From Linyphia triangularis (lineage: Eukaryota; Arthropoda; Arachnida; Araneae; Linyphiidae): a stretch of DNA of 64,000 nucleotides. Both the position numbers and the translations under genes were made by a program. Each line of letters starts with the position of its first letter. Position 1 is the first letter of the stretch. Shown here in pieces: positions 1 through 12,430 of the stretch. Location of the stretch: assembly GCA_963978545.1 (NCBI GenBank), contig OZ021723.1, positions 97,434,002-97,498,001 on the forward strand, given 5' to 3'. The notes under the pieces were generated by a model. It did not search any database. It was given only the letters and a program-made list of their open reading frames with translations, and was not told the origin of the DNA.

Positions 1-743
1 ATCTGCAGTTAGAAGCTTCAACATACATTATTACAAAATCCGAATACAAAAAAGGGTTTGACAGTAGACTACGACGATGAAAATTCTTCTAGGCTAAGAC
101 GCATTCAGACTTTCTTACTCCAGACTTCCATTGGATCATGTGAACTACATTACTTTTGAGAACGACTAGAATGAAATTGCTACATGCCACTGCAAGTAAT
201 GGAATTTCTGTTTTCTAGACTTAAAGTTCACCTTTCCAAGGAAGATTCTTGAAAACAAGCGGAGTTGTGGTAGCTGCTTGGGCGCCCTATCTGTAGACGC
301 TTACAGAAGTAATGTTAATAGTGGAGCACTGAAATGTTCACTCCATTTGAATGGTAGATAGTGTAAATATTGTATATAGTTTGTTTAAATATTGTATATA
401 GTTTTCTTAAATATTGTATGTAGTTTGTTTGTTATGTTGTATAGTATGTTTGTATACGTTGCCTATATTTTCCCTAGACTTCATTAACATTTATATATTT
501 TTGGGTCTTTTAATAAACAAGCTGAAATGAATGTATTTCCTTATGTTTTATTTCTCGATAAGTGCATTATTACTATTTGATAGCATTCTTATTATTTTAA
601 TGGAAAGTCTCCAAATGGCACTCTTATTCAGCAAGTGCAAATTAAGACTTGAAATTTATCATAAATAACTAATGCTTTAACTTCTTGAACAGTTTTCGAA
701 GTGCTAAATTAGATGAATCATTACAAAAAGAAACGTAAATAAT
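1..743. other. A+T-rich flank with a short 23-bp tandem repeat
   Basis: No coding signal was found here. Positions about 364-434 hold three tandem copies of a 23-bp unit beginning AAATATTGTATATAGTTT. The rest is unstructured A+T-rich sequence up to the outer edge of the foldback element. Confidence 0.6.
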
Positions 744-2225
744 GTTCCTTATAATATAAATTATCTTAATAATTCCAATGACAAAGAAGAAATGTAGTTA
801 AAAAAAAAAAAAAAGATCCTCTCTTCTAAAGAAGTATCTATTATGTTACATTATCTGCGTGGCTCTGCGCTGCTGGGGACCCCGTTGAAGGACATATAGC
901 AGTTCTGTGTTGCACTGAATAAGAATTTCTTCAGATTAATTCATTGTTATTGCGATCAGCTTCCAATCTACTAACAAATGCATGGTTTCATTCTTTGGAA
1001 TAGTACGCTCTTTCAATCTCCAATCGATGAGCAACGAATGAGCAACGCCATACAGCAACGAATATTAGTACGAATATAAGTGCTAATATACATAAATATA
1101 TTTAGCACTTATATTCGTTCTGTTCTTTGAAGACAGATTAATATATGTCGAAATTATTTGAAAGTTTTTAGTGAATTTTAATAAAATCTTTGCCGAATCT
1201 GAGGGTACAAGTGATGACGTAAAATTGAGGCTAAATAATTAGCTGCTATGCTAGGTTCTATGTATTTTTAACTCCTCCTCATCAAGTGGAGTTAGGTTCA
1301 TAATTTAAATTAATCCAGAGAGAAAAATTTGAACATTTAAAAGCTTATAAACATAGAAATAATACAACCGTTTTTAGTTTTATGCTTAAGAGTGATTTTC
1401 TGAGAGAGGGGTACGCTTGTGATTTTCCCTGAAATTTTCAGGAAGTGTTCTGTATGTTATCCTGATTACAAATTTGAAAACCGCTTTAAAAAATTCCATT
1501 CCATTGTCATGTTTCAGCTGGTTTTGTAGAGGAAGGGAGACGCGTTTTATAACATGTTTGATGAAAAACGCTATCATTAGAATTAATTTTTTGCCAAATT
1601 TTCTGCATGTGCCAAACTTTTGATTGCCAAATGTATAATAGACTACTAGTACTAATTGTTATCAGTGCAAATTTCTTGTCACATTACTAAAGTTTTGGTA
1701 CAGATAGCGGACACAAATATGTCCGATTTACTATTTTTTACTACTTTAAGAGCCAAAATTTAGCTGACTTTACATATGTGCCAAACATTTGACATTGTTG
1801 TGTGACAGTACACCACGAATATAATAATTTAACACAAAAAAAAAAAAAAATTGCACCTATATCTGAAGTTTCCAGTCAAGTCAGTCCGAAATCTGGATTT
1901 TTAGACTTTTAGGCCTAATTTAAGGCTAAAAATCTCAAAACTTCAGAAACTCTAAAATAAGGTGATGGTGCTAACAGAGAGGGACTTTAGTGAACTAAAC
2001 GCTGCCATCGTCTGTTTTTTTGGCACCTCTTCTCATTTTTATTAAATAACGATTTAAATATAATCAAAATTTTCAAAAACGGCAAAGTTTATCAATGCCA
2101 TTTTCCATTGATGAAGTCAACTGCAGACTTGTGCCTAGGGCTTACTTTCATTTTTTTGACTCACAAAACCATTTAAAGTTAAGAATAGGTTTTATTGCTT
2201 TGGCACCTGCTTAAAGTTAGGCTAT
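744..2225 (+). repeat. Left inverted arm of the foldback element
   Basis: This arm pairs with 4285-5724. It contains a nested perfect palindrome at 1070-1118 (stem ACGAATATAAGTGCTAA, A+T loop). A 63-codon ORF on the minus strand at 1386-1577 is preserved in the other arm. The inner end runs through a TTTGGCACCTGC-like sequence. Confidence 0.75.
1070..1118. repeat. Hairpin inside the left arm (17-bp perfect stem)
   Basis: ACGAATATAAGTGCTAA is followed by an A+T loop of about 15 bases and its exact reverse complement. The same hairpin, with a slightly different loop, lies at 5379-5427 in the other arm. It therefore belongs to the element and predates divergence of the arms. Confidence 0.85.
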
Positions 2226-2739
2226 TTTTTTTTAAATATTTAATGTTCTTAATATTTGAATGGAAAAATATGGATACAGTAATCATGTTTCCACAATTAT
2301 TGTTTTTCATGTATTTTTTTTTTTATGAAATTGAATAAATAATAAGTAACTTTACAGTACCTATGATATATATTTATTCAAATTTCGTACCTAATATAGA
2401 TAAAACACACATATAAACTTTTAATGTAAACTTGAGATACTTAAAATAATCAAAAACCATAAATTCTTTAAACGTTTTGTTCTTACTTATAAGCTGTCTT
2501 TAATGGATCTCTGTGTAAGCAATATATGTATATACTTTGAGCTTACTTATATAAAACTTGGCCATATACGGTGCTATGTTGCAATGTTTTTATTTACTTT
2601 CACGACAATTAGCTAGCATAGGCATATTATTGCTTACAAACAAATTACCATCCAAACTTTGGCAATTTGCTTTTCTCTTTCAGTTCATTTTTAAACTTTT
2701 TGTATGATACACTTAAATTTTTTCCTCTTTTTTACAAAA

Positions 2740-3460
2740 GAAAAAACAGAGCCACCCCTGTTACTGTCAACGGACCATAGAATATGACTTCTCAAACATT
2801 CTCTATGTCAGGTTGTTTTAACCAATCATATTGATTAGTTTCTATCTTGTGAAGAAATTTGACTTCATATTGATGCAAGTGTTTTGTATCAACTCATATT
2901 GCTTGTATTTCTTCAATGTAGCACGTTCTTGTATAATATACACCATAATAAGATGATATTTTAATGGGAGAATTGTATTCGCATGTTGAATTCATCATAA
3001 TGTTTTATTGAATAGGTGTCAGAGAATTCATAGTATTTTGAAAAGTATTTCCTTCTACAGCAATTTCTAAATTCCAGTTCTCTTTGTCATTATCAGACAT
3101 TTCTTTCATTTAAATTTTAAGATATTCATCTTCCCTCTTTTGCTTCATATTCCTATTGGACTTAGTTTCTTTTTAACTTCAAATATGTATGAAGAGTTTG
3201 ATTTTTTTTAGTTACTAACACAGAAAATTGGGACATCACCTGCTGTTTTGTAAAGTAGTCAGAAACACTCAACATTTTTGTTCCATTTAAATCTAAAAGT
3301 ATCTGTATTGAATATACTAAACTTTCCGAACAAACTTTTCAGCATGTTTCTTCTCCTTACATGAAGGCGGTCTTATTTATAGGGCTTTTGAGTCAATGTC
3401 AACTACTGCTTTTCTTCCTCCATTGCCCGACATAAATAGTGGGTATTTTATCAGACTTAA
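2740..3460 (-). pseudogene. Decayed coding core of the foldback element
   Basis: Read on the minus strand, about 150 codons from about 3175 down to 2740 stay in one frame, broken by only a few stops. The frame includes the phrases VKFLH, YDWLKQPDIENV and IFYGPLTVTG. Upstream, to about 3460, coding-like stretches continue in other frames, which implies frameshifts. The pattern VKFLH, then an aromatic-W or aromatic-P pair, an acidic D and an IFxGP phrase resembles a C-terminal module I recall from transposon-encoded proteins of invertebrates. A related module occurs at 54290-54520. The family name is unknown to me. The gene is not functional as it stands. Confidence 0.5.
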
Positions 3461-4284
3461 GCAGTGGAATTTCATAGCTCTCTTATTTGTTAGAGGTTAA
3501 TGAGTATGTACTATTATAGTTGCTTTGGTCTCCATTTTTTTACATAATATGTTTTGGCTTTGTACTTTGGCTGCTAGTACAGTTGTGAGTTGTTCATCCA
3601 ATACATGATTAATATCTAAGTCCTTGATTGATTTAAATGTTGCTGTACATTCCACTCAGGGCTAAACACTACTAATCTTTGTTTCCTAGGTTGCTTCATT
3701 TGGGGCAGCTTCCTTTTAAAAAAAATCTTCAGAAAACGGTTGTATGATTTAAATTTGTGCTTAACATCTTCTATCTTTATGTCAGTTTTCTCCCCAGGTC
3801 CAATATCATGATGGTTCTAAAATGTTATTCCTCCTTAATTCTCTAGGTTAAATGTATGGTATGGCGATATGTTTTTCAAAGTGATTTTACCTATAGAGCC
3901 TTCGTATAATGTTAAATATGAACAACAGAGCATTTCACATTTTTAATGATGCCATTAGAGAGAAAAGCTTTATATATCTCTAGTGATGAGGAAGTATCAT
4001 GGTCATGAAACGCAGTGTTTCGTTGAATTAGCTGCGTATGATCTTCAGCCCCATTTCTTGGCTTATGGTCGCTTTGCAATTACTTTTACTGTGCTACAAC
4101 AACCAGCATTGTCATTTCTATCGCAAATTCTTATTCATACTGCTGCTACTCAAAATTATGAATCTTATATCATACTAAAAAATTCCATCAGAAAACTTTA
4201 ACATGTAAAGAATAAATGTAACGGAACAGGATGATTCTTGATAACTTTTTAGTAATACCAATAAAAATCTTTTTATTTTTTAAA

Positions 4285-5724
4285 AAACTTCAAGCAGGTG
4301 TCAAAGTTATAAAGCCTATTCTGACCTTTGAATGGTTTTATGAAACAAAAATGAAAGAAAACTCTTGGCACAAGTTTGCAGTTCACTTCATCAATGGAAA
4401 ATGGCATCGATTAATTTTGCCGTTTTTGAAAATTTTGATTATATTTAAATCGTTATTTAATAAAAATGAGAAGAGGTGCCAAAAAAACAGACGATGGCAG
4501 CGTTTAGTTCACTAAAGTCCCTCTCTGTTAGCACCATCACCTTATTTTAGAGTTTCTGAAGTTTTGAGATTTTTAGCCTTAAATTAGGCCTAAAAGTCTA
4601 AAAATCCAGATTTCGGACTGACTTGACTAGAAACTTCAGATAGGTGCAAATTTTTTTTTTTGTGTTAAATTATTATATTCGTGGTGTACTGTCACACAAC
4701 AATGCCAAATGTTTGGCACATATGTAAAGTCAGCTAAATTTTGGCTCTTAAAGTAGTACAAAATAGTAAATCGGACATATTTGTGTCCACTATCTGCACC
4801 AAAACTTTAGTAATGTGACAAGAAATTTGCACTGATAACAATTAGTACTAGTAGTCTATTATACATTTGGCAATCAAAAGTTTGGCACATGCAGAAAATT
4901 TGGCAAAAAATTAATTCTAATGATAGCGTTTTTCATCAAAAATGTTCTAAAACGCATCTCCCTTCCTCTACAAAACCAGCTGAAACATGACAATGGAATG
5001 GAATTTTTTAAAGCGGTTTTCAAATTTGTAATTAGGATAACATACAGAACACTTCCTGAAAATTTCAGGGAAAATCACAAGCGTACCCCTCTCTCAGAAA
5101 ATCACTCTTAAGCATAAAACTAAAAACGGTTGTATTATTTCTATGTTTATAAGCTTTTAAATGTTCAAATTTTTCTCGCTGGATTAATTTAAATTACGAA
5201 CCTAACTCCACTTGATGAGGAGGAGTTAAAAATACATAGAACCTAGCATAGCAGCGGATTATTTAGCCTCAATTTTACGTCATCACTTGTACCCTCAGAT
5301 TCGGCGAAGATTTTATTAAAATTCACTAAAAACTTTCAAATAATTTCGACATATATTAATCTGTCTTCAAAGAACAGAACGAATATAAGTGCTAAATATA
5401 TTTATATATATTAGCACTTATATTCGTTGCTCTATGGCGTTGCTCATCGACTGGAGATTGAAAGAGCTTACTATTCCAAAGAATGAAACCATACATTTGT
5501 TAGTAGATTGGAAGCTGATCGCAATAACAATGAATTAATCTGAAGAAATTCCGATTCAATACAACACAAAACTGATAGATGCCCTGCAACGGTGTCCCCA
5601 GCAGCGCGGAGCCACGCAGATAGTGTAACATAATAGACACTTCTTTTGAAGAGAGGACCTTTTTTTTTTAACTACATTTCCTCTTTTTTATTGGAATTAT
5701 TAAGATAATTTATATTATTACAAC
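4285..5724 (-). repeat. Right inverted arm of the foldback element
   Basis: This is the reverse complement of 744-2225. It carries the partner hairpin at 5379-5427 and the partner 63-codon ORF on the plus strand at 4920-5111. Over those 192 nt the two arms differ at only four positions (three amino-acid changes, one silent). The ORF matches nothing I recognise. It may be conserved only because the arms are young. Confidence 0.75.
5379..5427. repeat. Hairpin inside the right arm
   Basis: This is the counterpart of the 1070-1118 palindrome, with an identical 17-bp stem and a variant loop. Confidence 0.85.
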
Positions 5725-5825
5725 TTTCCTACAACTTTTTAAATATATTACTCGTGAATATCGCACTCATTCTTTTACCATTCCTTACTTTTTCTTTTTT
5801 TTTTATTATCATTTTTACAATATTT

Positions 5826-6680
5826 TTTGCCAAAAGTCCAATTAGAAGGCCAAAACTACTTGTATTGAAAATTTCAGATCTGTAGCCCAATTAGAAATAG
5901 TTTTGTAAGATATTTGTTATAGTTAAAAAAAATTAATTAAAAATCAAATAAAATTTTAAAGTTCTGTTTTTCAAAAGTCCAATTAGAAGAACACAACTAC
6001 TTATGTTGAAAATTTCAGAGCTGTAGCCATAATAGAAATCGTTTTGTAAAATATGTATTAATTAAATACAAAAATTAATTGAAAAAAAATTAAAAATTCC
6101 TTTTTTCAAAAGTCCAATTAGAAGACCAAAACTACTTTTTTTTTAAATTTCAACAGATTGTAACTCTATTAGAAATCTATTTGTAGCTCTATTAGAAATC
6201 TATAACAATCTATAACAATTTGTAGCTCTATTAGAAATCGTTTTGTAAAATATTTATTAATTAATTAAAAAAGAACTAAATTAAAATTTAAAATTCTGTT
6301 TTTCAAAAGTCCAATTAGAAGACCAAAATTACAAATGTTGAAAATTTCAGAGCTGTAGCGTTATTAGAAATCGTTTCGAAAAATATATATTAATTAATTA
6401 AATAAATTAATTAAGAAATAACTAATTAAAATTTCAACATTCTGTTTTTCAAAAGTTCAATTAGAAGGCTTAAACCAAATATGTTGAAAATTTCAGAGCT
6501 GTATCTCTGTTTGAAGTCAAACTAATTAAAATTTTAACATTCTGTTTGACATGTATACAATTAGATGGCCAAAACTACTTATGCTGAAAATTTCAGAGCT
6601 CTACTCCAATTTTAAGTAGGTTTCTATAGATCCACAGACAGACAGACAGACACACAGTTTGTTTTATTATTATAGATGAG
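5826..6680 (+). repeat. Tandem repeat (about 6 diverged units) ending in an ACAG-rich tail
   Basis: Units begin with CAAAAGTCCAATTAGAAG near 5831, 5972, 6107, 6304 and 6450, with a variant near 6550. Each contains a phrase like GAAAATTTCAGAGCTGTAGC followed by A+T-rich filler, and spacing varies from about 100 to 200 bp. The block ends in an (ACAG)n and ACAC tail at 6633-6657 and then TTTATTATTATAGATGAG. Similar 'AAATTTCAG ... ACAGACAGACAG' tails are common in dispersed arthropod and mollusc repeats, probably retroelement-derived. That parallel is from memory, not a search. Confidence 0.75.
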
Positions 6681-7023
6681 TAATATAAAGTAAAACCTAA
6701 TTGAAGTAGGACTTTACAGTTATAAACTACAATTATGAGAACATGATTTCTCTCACAAATTCTGAAGATTCTGCTATAATTTGTTCGTCATAATTCTGTA
6801 GGCTTTGCAAATTGATGTAATTTCAGTTGCTAAAATATTTTTTATGTAACGCTAATAAGGCACTATTTTGAATGTCACAATTTTATAAGTACATATTCTT
6901 TGAAATCAATGAGATACTACTTTATATGACTTTAGAGGAACATAAAATCAAAGAATAAGTTTTGTTGAAAGGGGCAGGGAAGTTGAAAGAATTTTTATTT
7001 CACAAAGTTCCAACAATAAAGTA

Positions 7024-7063
<40 letters not shown>

Positions 7064-8150
7064 ATTCCTTATTAGTTCCTGAGAACTTTTATCTTTTTAA
7101 TATTTTAACATAGACTTTCTTAAAAATATAATTTGTATACTGCTTACAATATCTTAAAATTGTATTGGTTTTCCAAAATATTTCATACATTTCTTTACCA
7201 GAAAGTTGCAAGGTGCATAAGGCACTCATTAGAAAATGCTGAATATAACAAACACACATTTTAATTTAATATGCATGAAATATTTATTAAAAAAAATATT
7301 GTTTCTTTTAATAACGTGTACAAGTGTCTATTGTTGTCCCTTTTAATATAACTGTGAAAATTATATTAAAATTTAAACATTCCTCTGAGAAAAACATTCA
7401 TATGAGATTTATACAACAATCTAATTTCCATATCATGGATCTGTATTTTGACGAAAACCTTAATGGTAGGTCACATGGCCACCATCTACCTTCACTCCAC
7501 GTTGTAGGTCTATTTGTTCAGGAGTTATGTTGACCACAGACACACATACACAGAGACATTTTTTTCTAGATCACTTTTTTGAAATCAGGATGTTCCAAAA
7601 CATGGAGAAATACAACAACAACAAAAAATAATAATAATATTTTTTATTTTTTTTTAAAGAATCCTATTCTTTCATTAACCCTATGTATACGTATGGGTAA
7701 TTGAAAGTAAAAAATTAGGATCCAAAAGATTCACCGCTGTATAGCAGAATTTTTCTGCCGAGAGGTCATATAAGCATTTTGCCAGTTTGAAAAAATATTA
7801 CGTTCGCAACTAGTTGGAAGAAAACTATTTTAACAATTTTTTCTTTCTTTCTTTTTCTTAAAAAAACTTCATCTAAAACTCTTATCATACTGGGGCAATA
7901 AAGCGTTAATTTCAATGCATAAATTGATGCATAGCTCGTAAAAATTTAAGTAAAAGAAGGATGCTAAAGTAAAATAACATTAAGTAAAAGAAGATCAAGA
8001 TAAAATTTGAATTACTAAATAAGATTCATCGTAAGTCAAACATTTAGTTAATAATCTGTATGCCAAAGTAACAATACAAGTTTGTTTCGAATAAATCTTT
8101 TTCAAATGTTATTTTTTTATTGGATAAGGATCACTATTATATGCTACAGT
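6680..8150. other. A+T-rich sequence with poly-T and a second ACAC-type tail
   Basis: No gene is seen. A T tract of about 30 bases lies at 7029-7058. Around 7430-7560 a stretch ending GAGTTATGTTGACCACAGACACACATACACAGAG resembles the tail of the 5826-6680 repeat and may be another fragment of that class. The remainder is unstructured. Confidence 0.4.
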
Positions 8151-8151
8151 A

Positions 8152-8814
8152 ATAGTCTGAGAGGCGACTGCAATTTTCGGACCCCATCGAACATCATTCT
8201 AAATTTTTTATACAAATTGAACAAAAGTGAGAAGATAACGAATCCACTGGCAAAAATGGCAAAAATGGCCATGGCAAAAATGGCCGTAACTGGTCAAAAA
8301 TCGACTTGGAATGAGTTGAACTGAAATCCGATTGCCAAATATTTCGTAACTTGCCAAGAAGAGAACAAACTTTTTCGTCTGGCAACTCAGTGCAGTTTGA
8401 TTTTCAATGTGAAAAAGCACAAACGATTTCTGATCTATGGCTCGGAAAACTTGTATCTTTTAAAAGTAAGCCAAATTGGCGACATCAGTTACGTGATCAG
8501 TGGCGTAATGTTTATTGCCAATTTGGCTCATTTGTGAAAGATGCAAGTAAGCCATAGCCACACATCCTAATCGTCTGCAACTTTCTTTATTGAAAATTAG
8601 AGTGAGGGTTACCAAATAAAAAATGCTCATTATTTGGCAAGTTATGGCAATTGGATTTAGTTCAACTTATTAAAAGTCGATTTTTGACCAGTTTCGGCCA
8701 TTTTTGCCAAGCAGACCAGTGGATTCATAATCTACTCACTTTTCTCCAATTTCTATAAAAATTCAGAATGATGCTTGCTGGGGTCCAAAAATTGCAGTCG
8801 CTTCTCAGTCTATA
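8152..8814. mobile_element. Palindromic MITE-like element (about 663 bp)
   Basis: The left half, from 8152 (AATAGTCTGAG, then GCGACTGCAATTTT), is the reverse complement of the right half, which ends near 8814 at CTCAGTCTAT. Matching segments include TGGTCAAAAATCGACTT against AAGTCGATTTTTGACCA. The centre is itself partly palindromic, with GCCAAATTGGC near 8470 and GCCAATTTGGC near 8517. No convincing target duplication was found. The short ORFs inside are by-products of the palindrome. Confidence 0.65.
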
Positions 8815-10165
8815 AAGAAATTTCCTCTGATCTCGGTCAAATGGATATTGGGGTAATAACTATTTGTGACAGTCATAATCAATCATTTTCTGCATTAATT
8901 ATTAACACTTTATCCTATCGACATTATAAACGAATCGTTTGTCTTCACAAGCCATTAATAAAATTTAAAATTAATTCCATTATCGTTCAACGTAGTTCTT
9001 GAATAAGTTTGCTCATTTGGTTTTTAGTTAGAGGATGAAGAGAAAAAGCTAACCAATGAAATTAAAGAGAAAAATAGAGCGGCTATTTTTTACTATTAAC
9101 ATATTAGGATTTATTTCTCAGTGAAAATCGACACACAATCAGATGAAGAAAACTGCAATGAATTATTCGATTATTATTAATTTTAATAGCTTATCGTTCC
9201 AAGCTCAGTGTTCCATTGTCTCACCTCACGCCTATGCGTTCACGTCACGTTCACAAATCACAAGAAAAACAACATTCTAAGTACATACTGGTTTCGAGCC
9301 GAAACTTGATTCTAACAGTCAATTGATGTTTTAGCTTATGCATTATTACGTTCAATACTATATTGCTACTAGACTCGAAGAATAATATGCATATTGTGAT
9401 TGTATAATGGAAATTTGAAAATTAGAAATTATTTTTAAGTATATCGTGATTGTCTAGAATGTTTCAGAAAATTACATCTCGCACAAAATCCATTATTGAA
9501 ATTAAAAATGTTAAAATGTTCTATACATAAAAATTATTAAAAGAAAATTAGACAACAGCTTAGGATTGAACGTTAAATTTTCAATGAACAACATTAAATT
9601 ATCAATTATTTCATTTCACTTTGTATTGGCATCATGCCCAGCAAGCCAGCAACCGCGGCGCATTGAAAGTTTCGGTTTGTTCTTTTGTGTGTTGGTGATA
9701 TTGTGTGTGAGATTTCCTACTTTATAGAGGTAAAATTTCTTACGAATTAAGTATTTTTATTCACTAAAACACCTACCTTCTAAAATATTCTAGATTACAT
9801 CATGTCGAAATTATGCTTTAATTTAGGTGACTAAGTGAGATTTCGCTAAGCCTAAAGCATAAAATGGCCCTTATGTCCGATAGATTAATTTTCTCTCAAA
9901 AGAACCAAATTGTTTTTGTGTTTTCTAGAGAATGCATTCTATAAAATGAATGTTGTTAAATTTAACTAGGTTACTAGGTACTTTGATTTATTTGGAGTAG
10001 TATTCCATGTTGGGGGTAGCTTGTGTTTGACGTATGTAAGAAAAGACAATTCCAAATTAAACTTAAGTCCTCGCATTCGCCCTAAAAATCCTAATATTCT
10101 CTAAATTTTTGTTCTAACCTAAAATTTTTTAAATTGTATTGAAATTTTTCACTTTTTCTTAAAAT
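8815..10165. other. Unassigned sequence; possible first exon or promoter near 9640-9732
   Basis: Mostly A+T-rich with no repeats recognised. Near 9640-9732 there is a small G+C and CpG bump (CAACCGCGGCGCATTG) followed by a donor-like AGAG|GTAAAATT. This would fit a 5' untranslated exon, but nothing downstream confirms it. Confidence 0.2.
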
Positions 10166-10169
10166 TGAA

Positions 10170-10650
10170 AACACCGTATTTACTCCAAAACCTGCGAAAA
10201 ATCCTGATATTTCTCCAGAGGAAGAACATTTTCTGAAATTTCAATAATTAAAATTTTATTTATGGACAAACTATCTCAAATAGTGCTAAACTCATGTTAG
10301 TTTAAAGTTGACACAATATTCTTTTTGAAGTGCTTTGAATGTTGCGTAAAAATTAAATAATTGGATTTAATTAAATTTGCATATGTTCGTCAAAATAATA
10401 TAATTGTTTGATCATATAACTGTTTTGCTAAAAAGTTGTTGGACTTAATTTTTTTTAAATTGACAATTTTTGGCAGTATTGAAACAAGCTTTGGAAAGAA
10501 TATTTGTGTCACCTTTTAAAGAAATACCCCTAAATTTTTTTCGAATTATTCCTAAATCTTTTGAAATTATTCCTAAAGTTTTTTGATTTTTCCCTAAAAT
10601 GTTCATTTATTTTTTATATTTATCCCTAAGGCTAAATCTTTTAAAAAACT
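10170..10650 (+). repeat. Dispersed repeat, copy 1 (partner at 63310-63780)
   Basis: This aligns in the same orientation with 63310-63780. Shared blocks include CTAAACTCATGTTAGTTT, ATTCTTTTTGAAGT, ATTGAAACAAGCTTT and the closing AAAACTCACTG. Identity is roughly 70-75% by eye. No terminal inverted repeats were seen and no coding capacity was recognised. It could be an old transposon fragment or part of a wider duplication. Confidence 0.6.
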
Positions 10651-11499
10651 CACTGCGTCCCCTGTATTGGACCTGATGGTATTTTTTATTTAAATTGTGA
10701 TATTTTCTAAAACTCAATCGTTTTTGCTGTGTTAACCAACCTAAAGATGAAAGACATGACTTTAATATTAAATATCTATTTGTGTCTTTGTGATAAAAAA
10801 TTAAATAGATCGATTGGTTCAAATGTGTTACATGGTGGCAAAGATAATTCGCCAATCCTAGGAAACTGGCAAAATTTGTTGTTTCGTTGTCGTCAGCGGT
10901 ATTCCGGAGTCGTGATTGGTTAGAATTACTGCTGCTTTGGATTAACGCCAAATACATCCTCTTTTCGCCAAAAAACGCTTAATTTTGTCTGGTGCCGATT
11001 GATTTAGTTACAAATATGGTAAACTGTGTGATTTATGTTTCTCTCTTCATTTCAGTGTTTTATTTTTGTTGGAAGCTGACCTGTTGGAAATATATTGTCT
11101 TTATTCCGTTTACGTCATGAATTCGAGTTGTATTTGTGGGTATTATTAGTTGTGGGAATGCAGAAACAATGTTTTTAGGTGTAGACTCTTAAGGATGGCG
11201 ATTATTTTAAAATGTTTGAAATTATTGAGCGCGAAATATTTAAGAATTTTTGAAATATTTGAGATTTAAGCGCAAGTAAAGTAGAGGCGGGCTTACAATA
11301 TTACCTGGCCGAGTACATCTGGCGAAAAAAGCAACAGGCAAGGAGGGTTAAAAATTTATTTAACGCGTTTTTGGATGACGTTATCAAGGTTTACCCTCCG
11401 GGAGAAGAGAAAGAGGATTGAGGTATTTATATTGCATTAAATATAACTCTTGATTTATAGCGAATTTTACCTTAGGAATAAAACTGGTATGCTATGACT

Positions 11500-12012
11500 A
11501 TACTTTGGTGGCCGTTAGGCCACCAAAGTGTAGTTTATAAAATATAAGGCGTTAAAATGGATTTTGTTTGTTTTATAACAGCAAAGTGATTAAAAATGTC
11601 ATTTTTGGAATGTTGAACTCTTTTCCTTTTAGAGAGCGAAGCGCGCGCACACCTCACTTTTTAGACATTTTTACAGTACCGAGTAATTAAAAAAAAATTG
11701 ATTTAGGGGGTGAAATGCCACAAACGACTGCCCGAATTAGGTAGGGGTATTTTTTTTAGGTTTAATTGGCCGTAAGGCCAACGAAATAGGTTGAAATTTT
11801 TCCTTTTAGAGCGCGAAGCGCGTGCACACTTGACTTTTTAGACATTTTTACAGTACCGAGTAATTAAAAAAAAATTGATTTTGGGGGTGAAATGCCACAA
11901 ACGACTGCCCGAATTAGGTAGGGGTATTTTTTTTAGGTTTAATTGGCCGTAAGGCCAACGAAATAGGGTGAAATTTTTCCTTTTAGAGCGCGAAGCGCGC
12001 GCACACCTTTCT
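11500..12012 (+). repeat. Hairpin-rich tandem repeat, about 177-bp period
   Basis: The phrase GCCACAAACGACTGCCCGAA recurs at 11717 and 11894, 177 bp apart. A box like GAGCGCGAAGCGCGYGCACAC recurs near 11634, 11811 and 11987. Each unit contains a G+C-rich palindrome, TTGGCCGTAAGGCCAA. The 5' edge carries a longer perfect hairpin near 11503-11527 (CTTTGGTGGCC, loop GTTA, GGCCACCAAAG). The G+C content and self-complementarity stand out against the flanks. Confidence 0.8.
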
Positions 12013-12334
12013 TTTAGTAAGCAATTAAAAATATAAATATTCTGGAAGGGATTAAATATTTGTCATTGATGTAAAAATTTAATCCCTTATAAACTATTTG
12101 TAATTAAATTTTAAATGCTAAAACTATTTTTCAATTATCCTTTACATTTAAATTGTTTAACCATTTATTTTTTTTTTCTTTCAAATATCGTTTGCAATTT
12201 TATTACATTTGAATTTTCGCCGATTTCGAATATATTTACGCAATTCATTTGAATTTCTTCCCGGGATGTACGTTTTTAATATAAATGTAATCGATATGAA
12301 TAGTGAAAACACTTAATTTTGCTACAACTTGCAT

Positions 12335-12430
12335 CGCAACCATAGCCTAACGGCTTTGGCATTGGACTTCAACCTTCCTATACCATCCACAATTCATGGA
12401 GCAGGTTCGATTCTCAATTTTTCACGTTCC
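12335..12430 (+). repeat. Possible second tRNA-derived SINE head
   Basis: TAGCCTAACGG near 12344 fits the RNA polymerase III A-box pattern, and GGTTCGATTCT near 12404 fits the B box with one mismatch. The spacing of about 60 bp is long for a tRNA but possible for one with a long variable arm. No TSD or second copy was found, so this is tentative. Confidence 0.3.

Larger units (their letters stand above)
744..5724. mobile_element. Foldback-type transposon with about 1.45-kb inverted arms
   Basis: Sequence 744 to about 2225 is the reverse complement of about 4285 to 5724, with about 95% identity by eye and a few small indels. The arms flank a unique centre of about 2.06 kb. Arms this long are typical of foldback-like DNA transposons. 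The similarity of the two arms suggests fairly recent insertion or arm-to-arm conversion. The extreme ends are A+T-rich and I could not define a target-site duplication, so the outer edges are good to about 10 bp. The centre carries a decayed minus-strand coding region. No superfamily is assigned. An alternative is an inverted segmental duplication, but a compact centre with coding remnants favours a transposon. Confidence 0.75.

Noticed and set aside
8194..8557. Three overlapping ORFs of 63-70 codons
   Set aside because: They arise from the palindromic MITE, and opposite-strand ORFs mirror each other.
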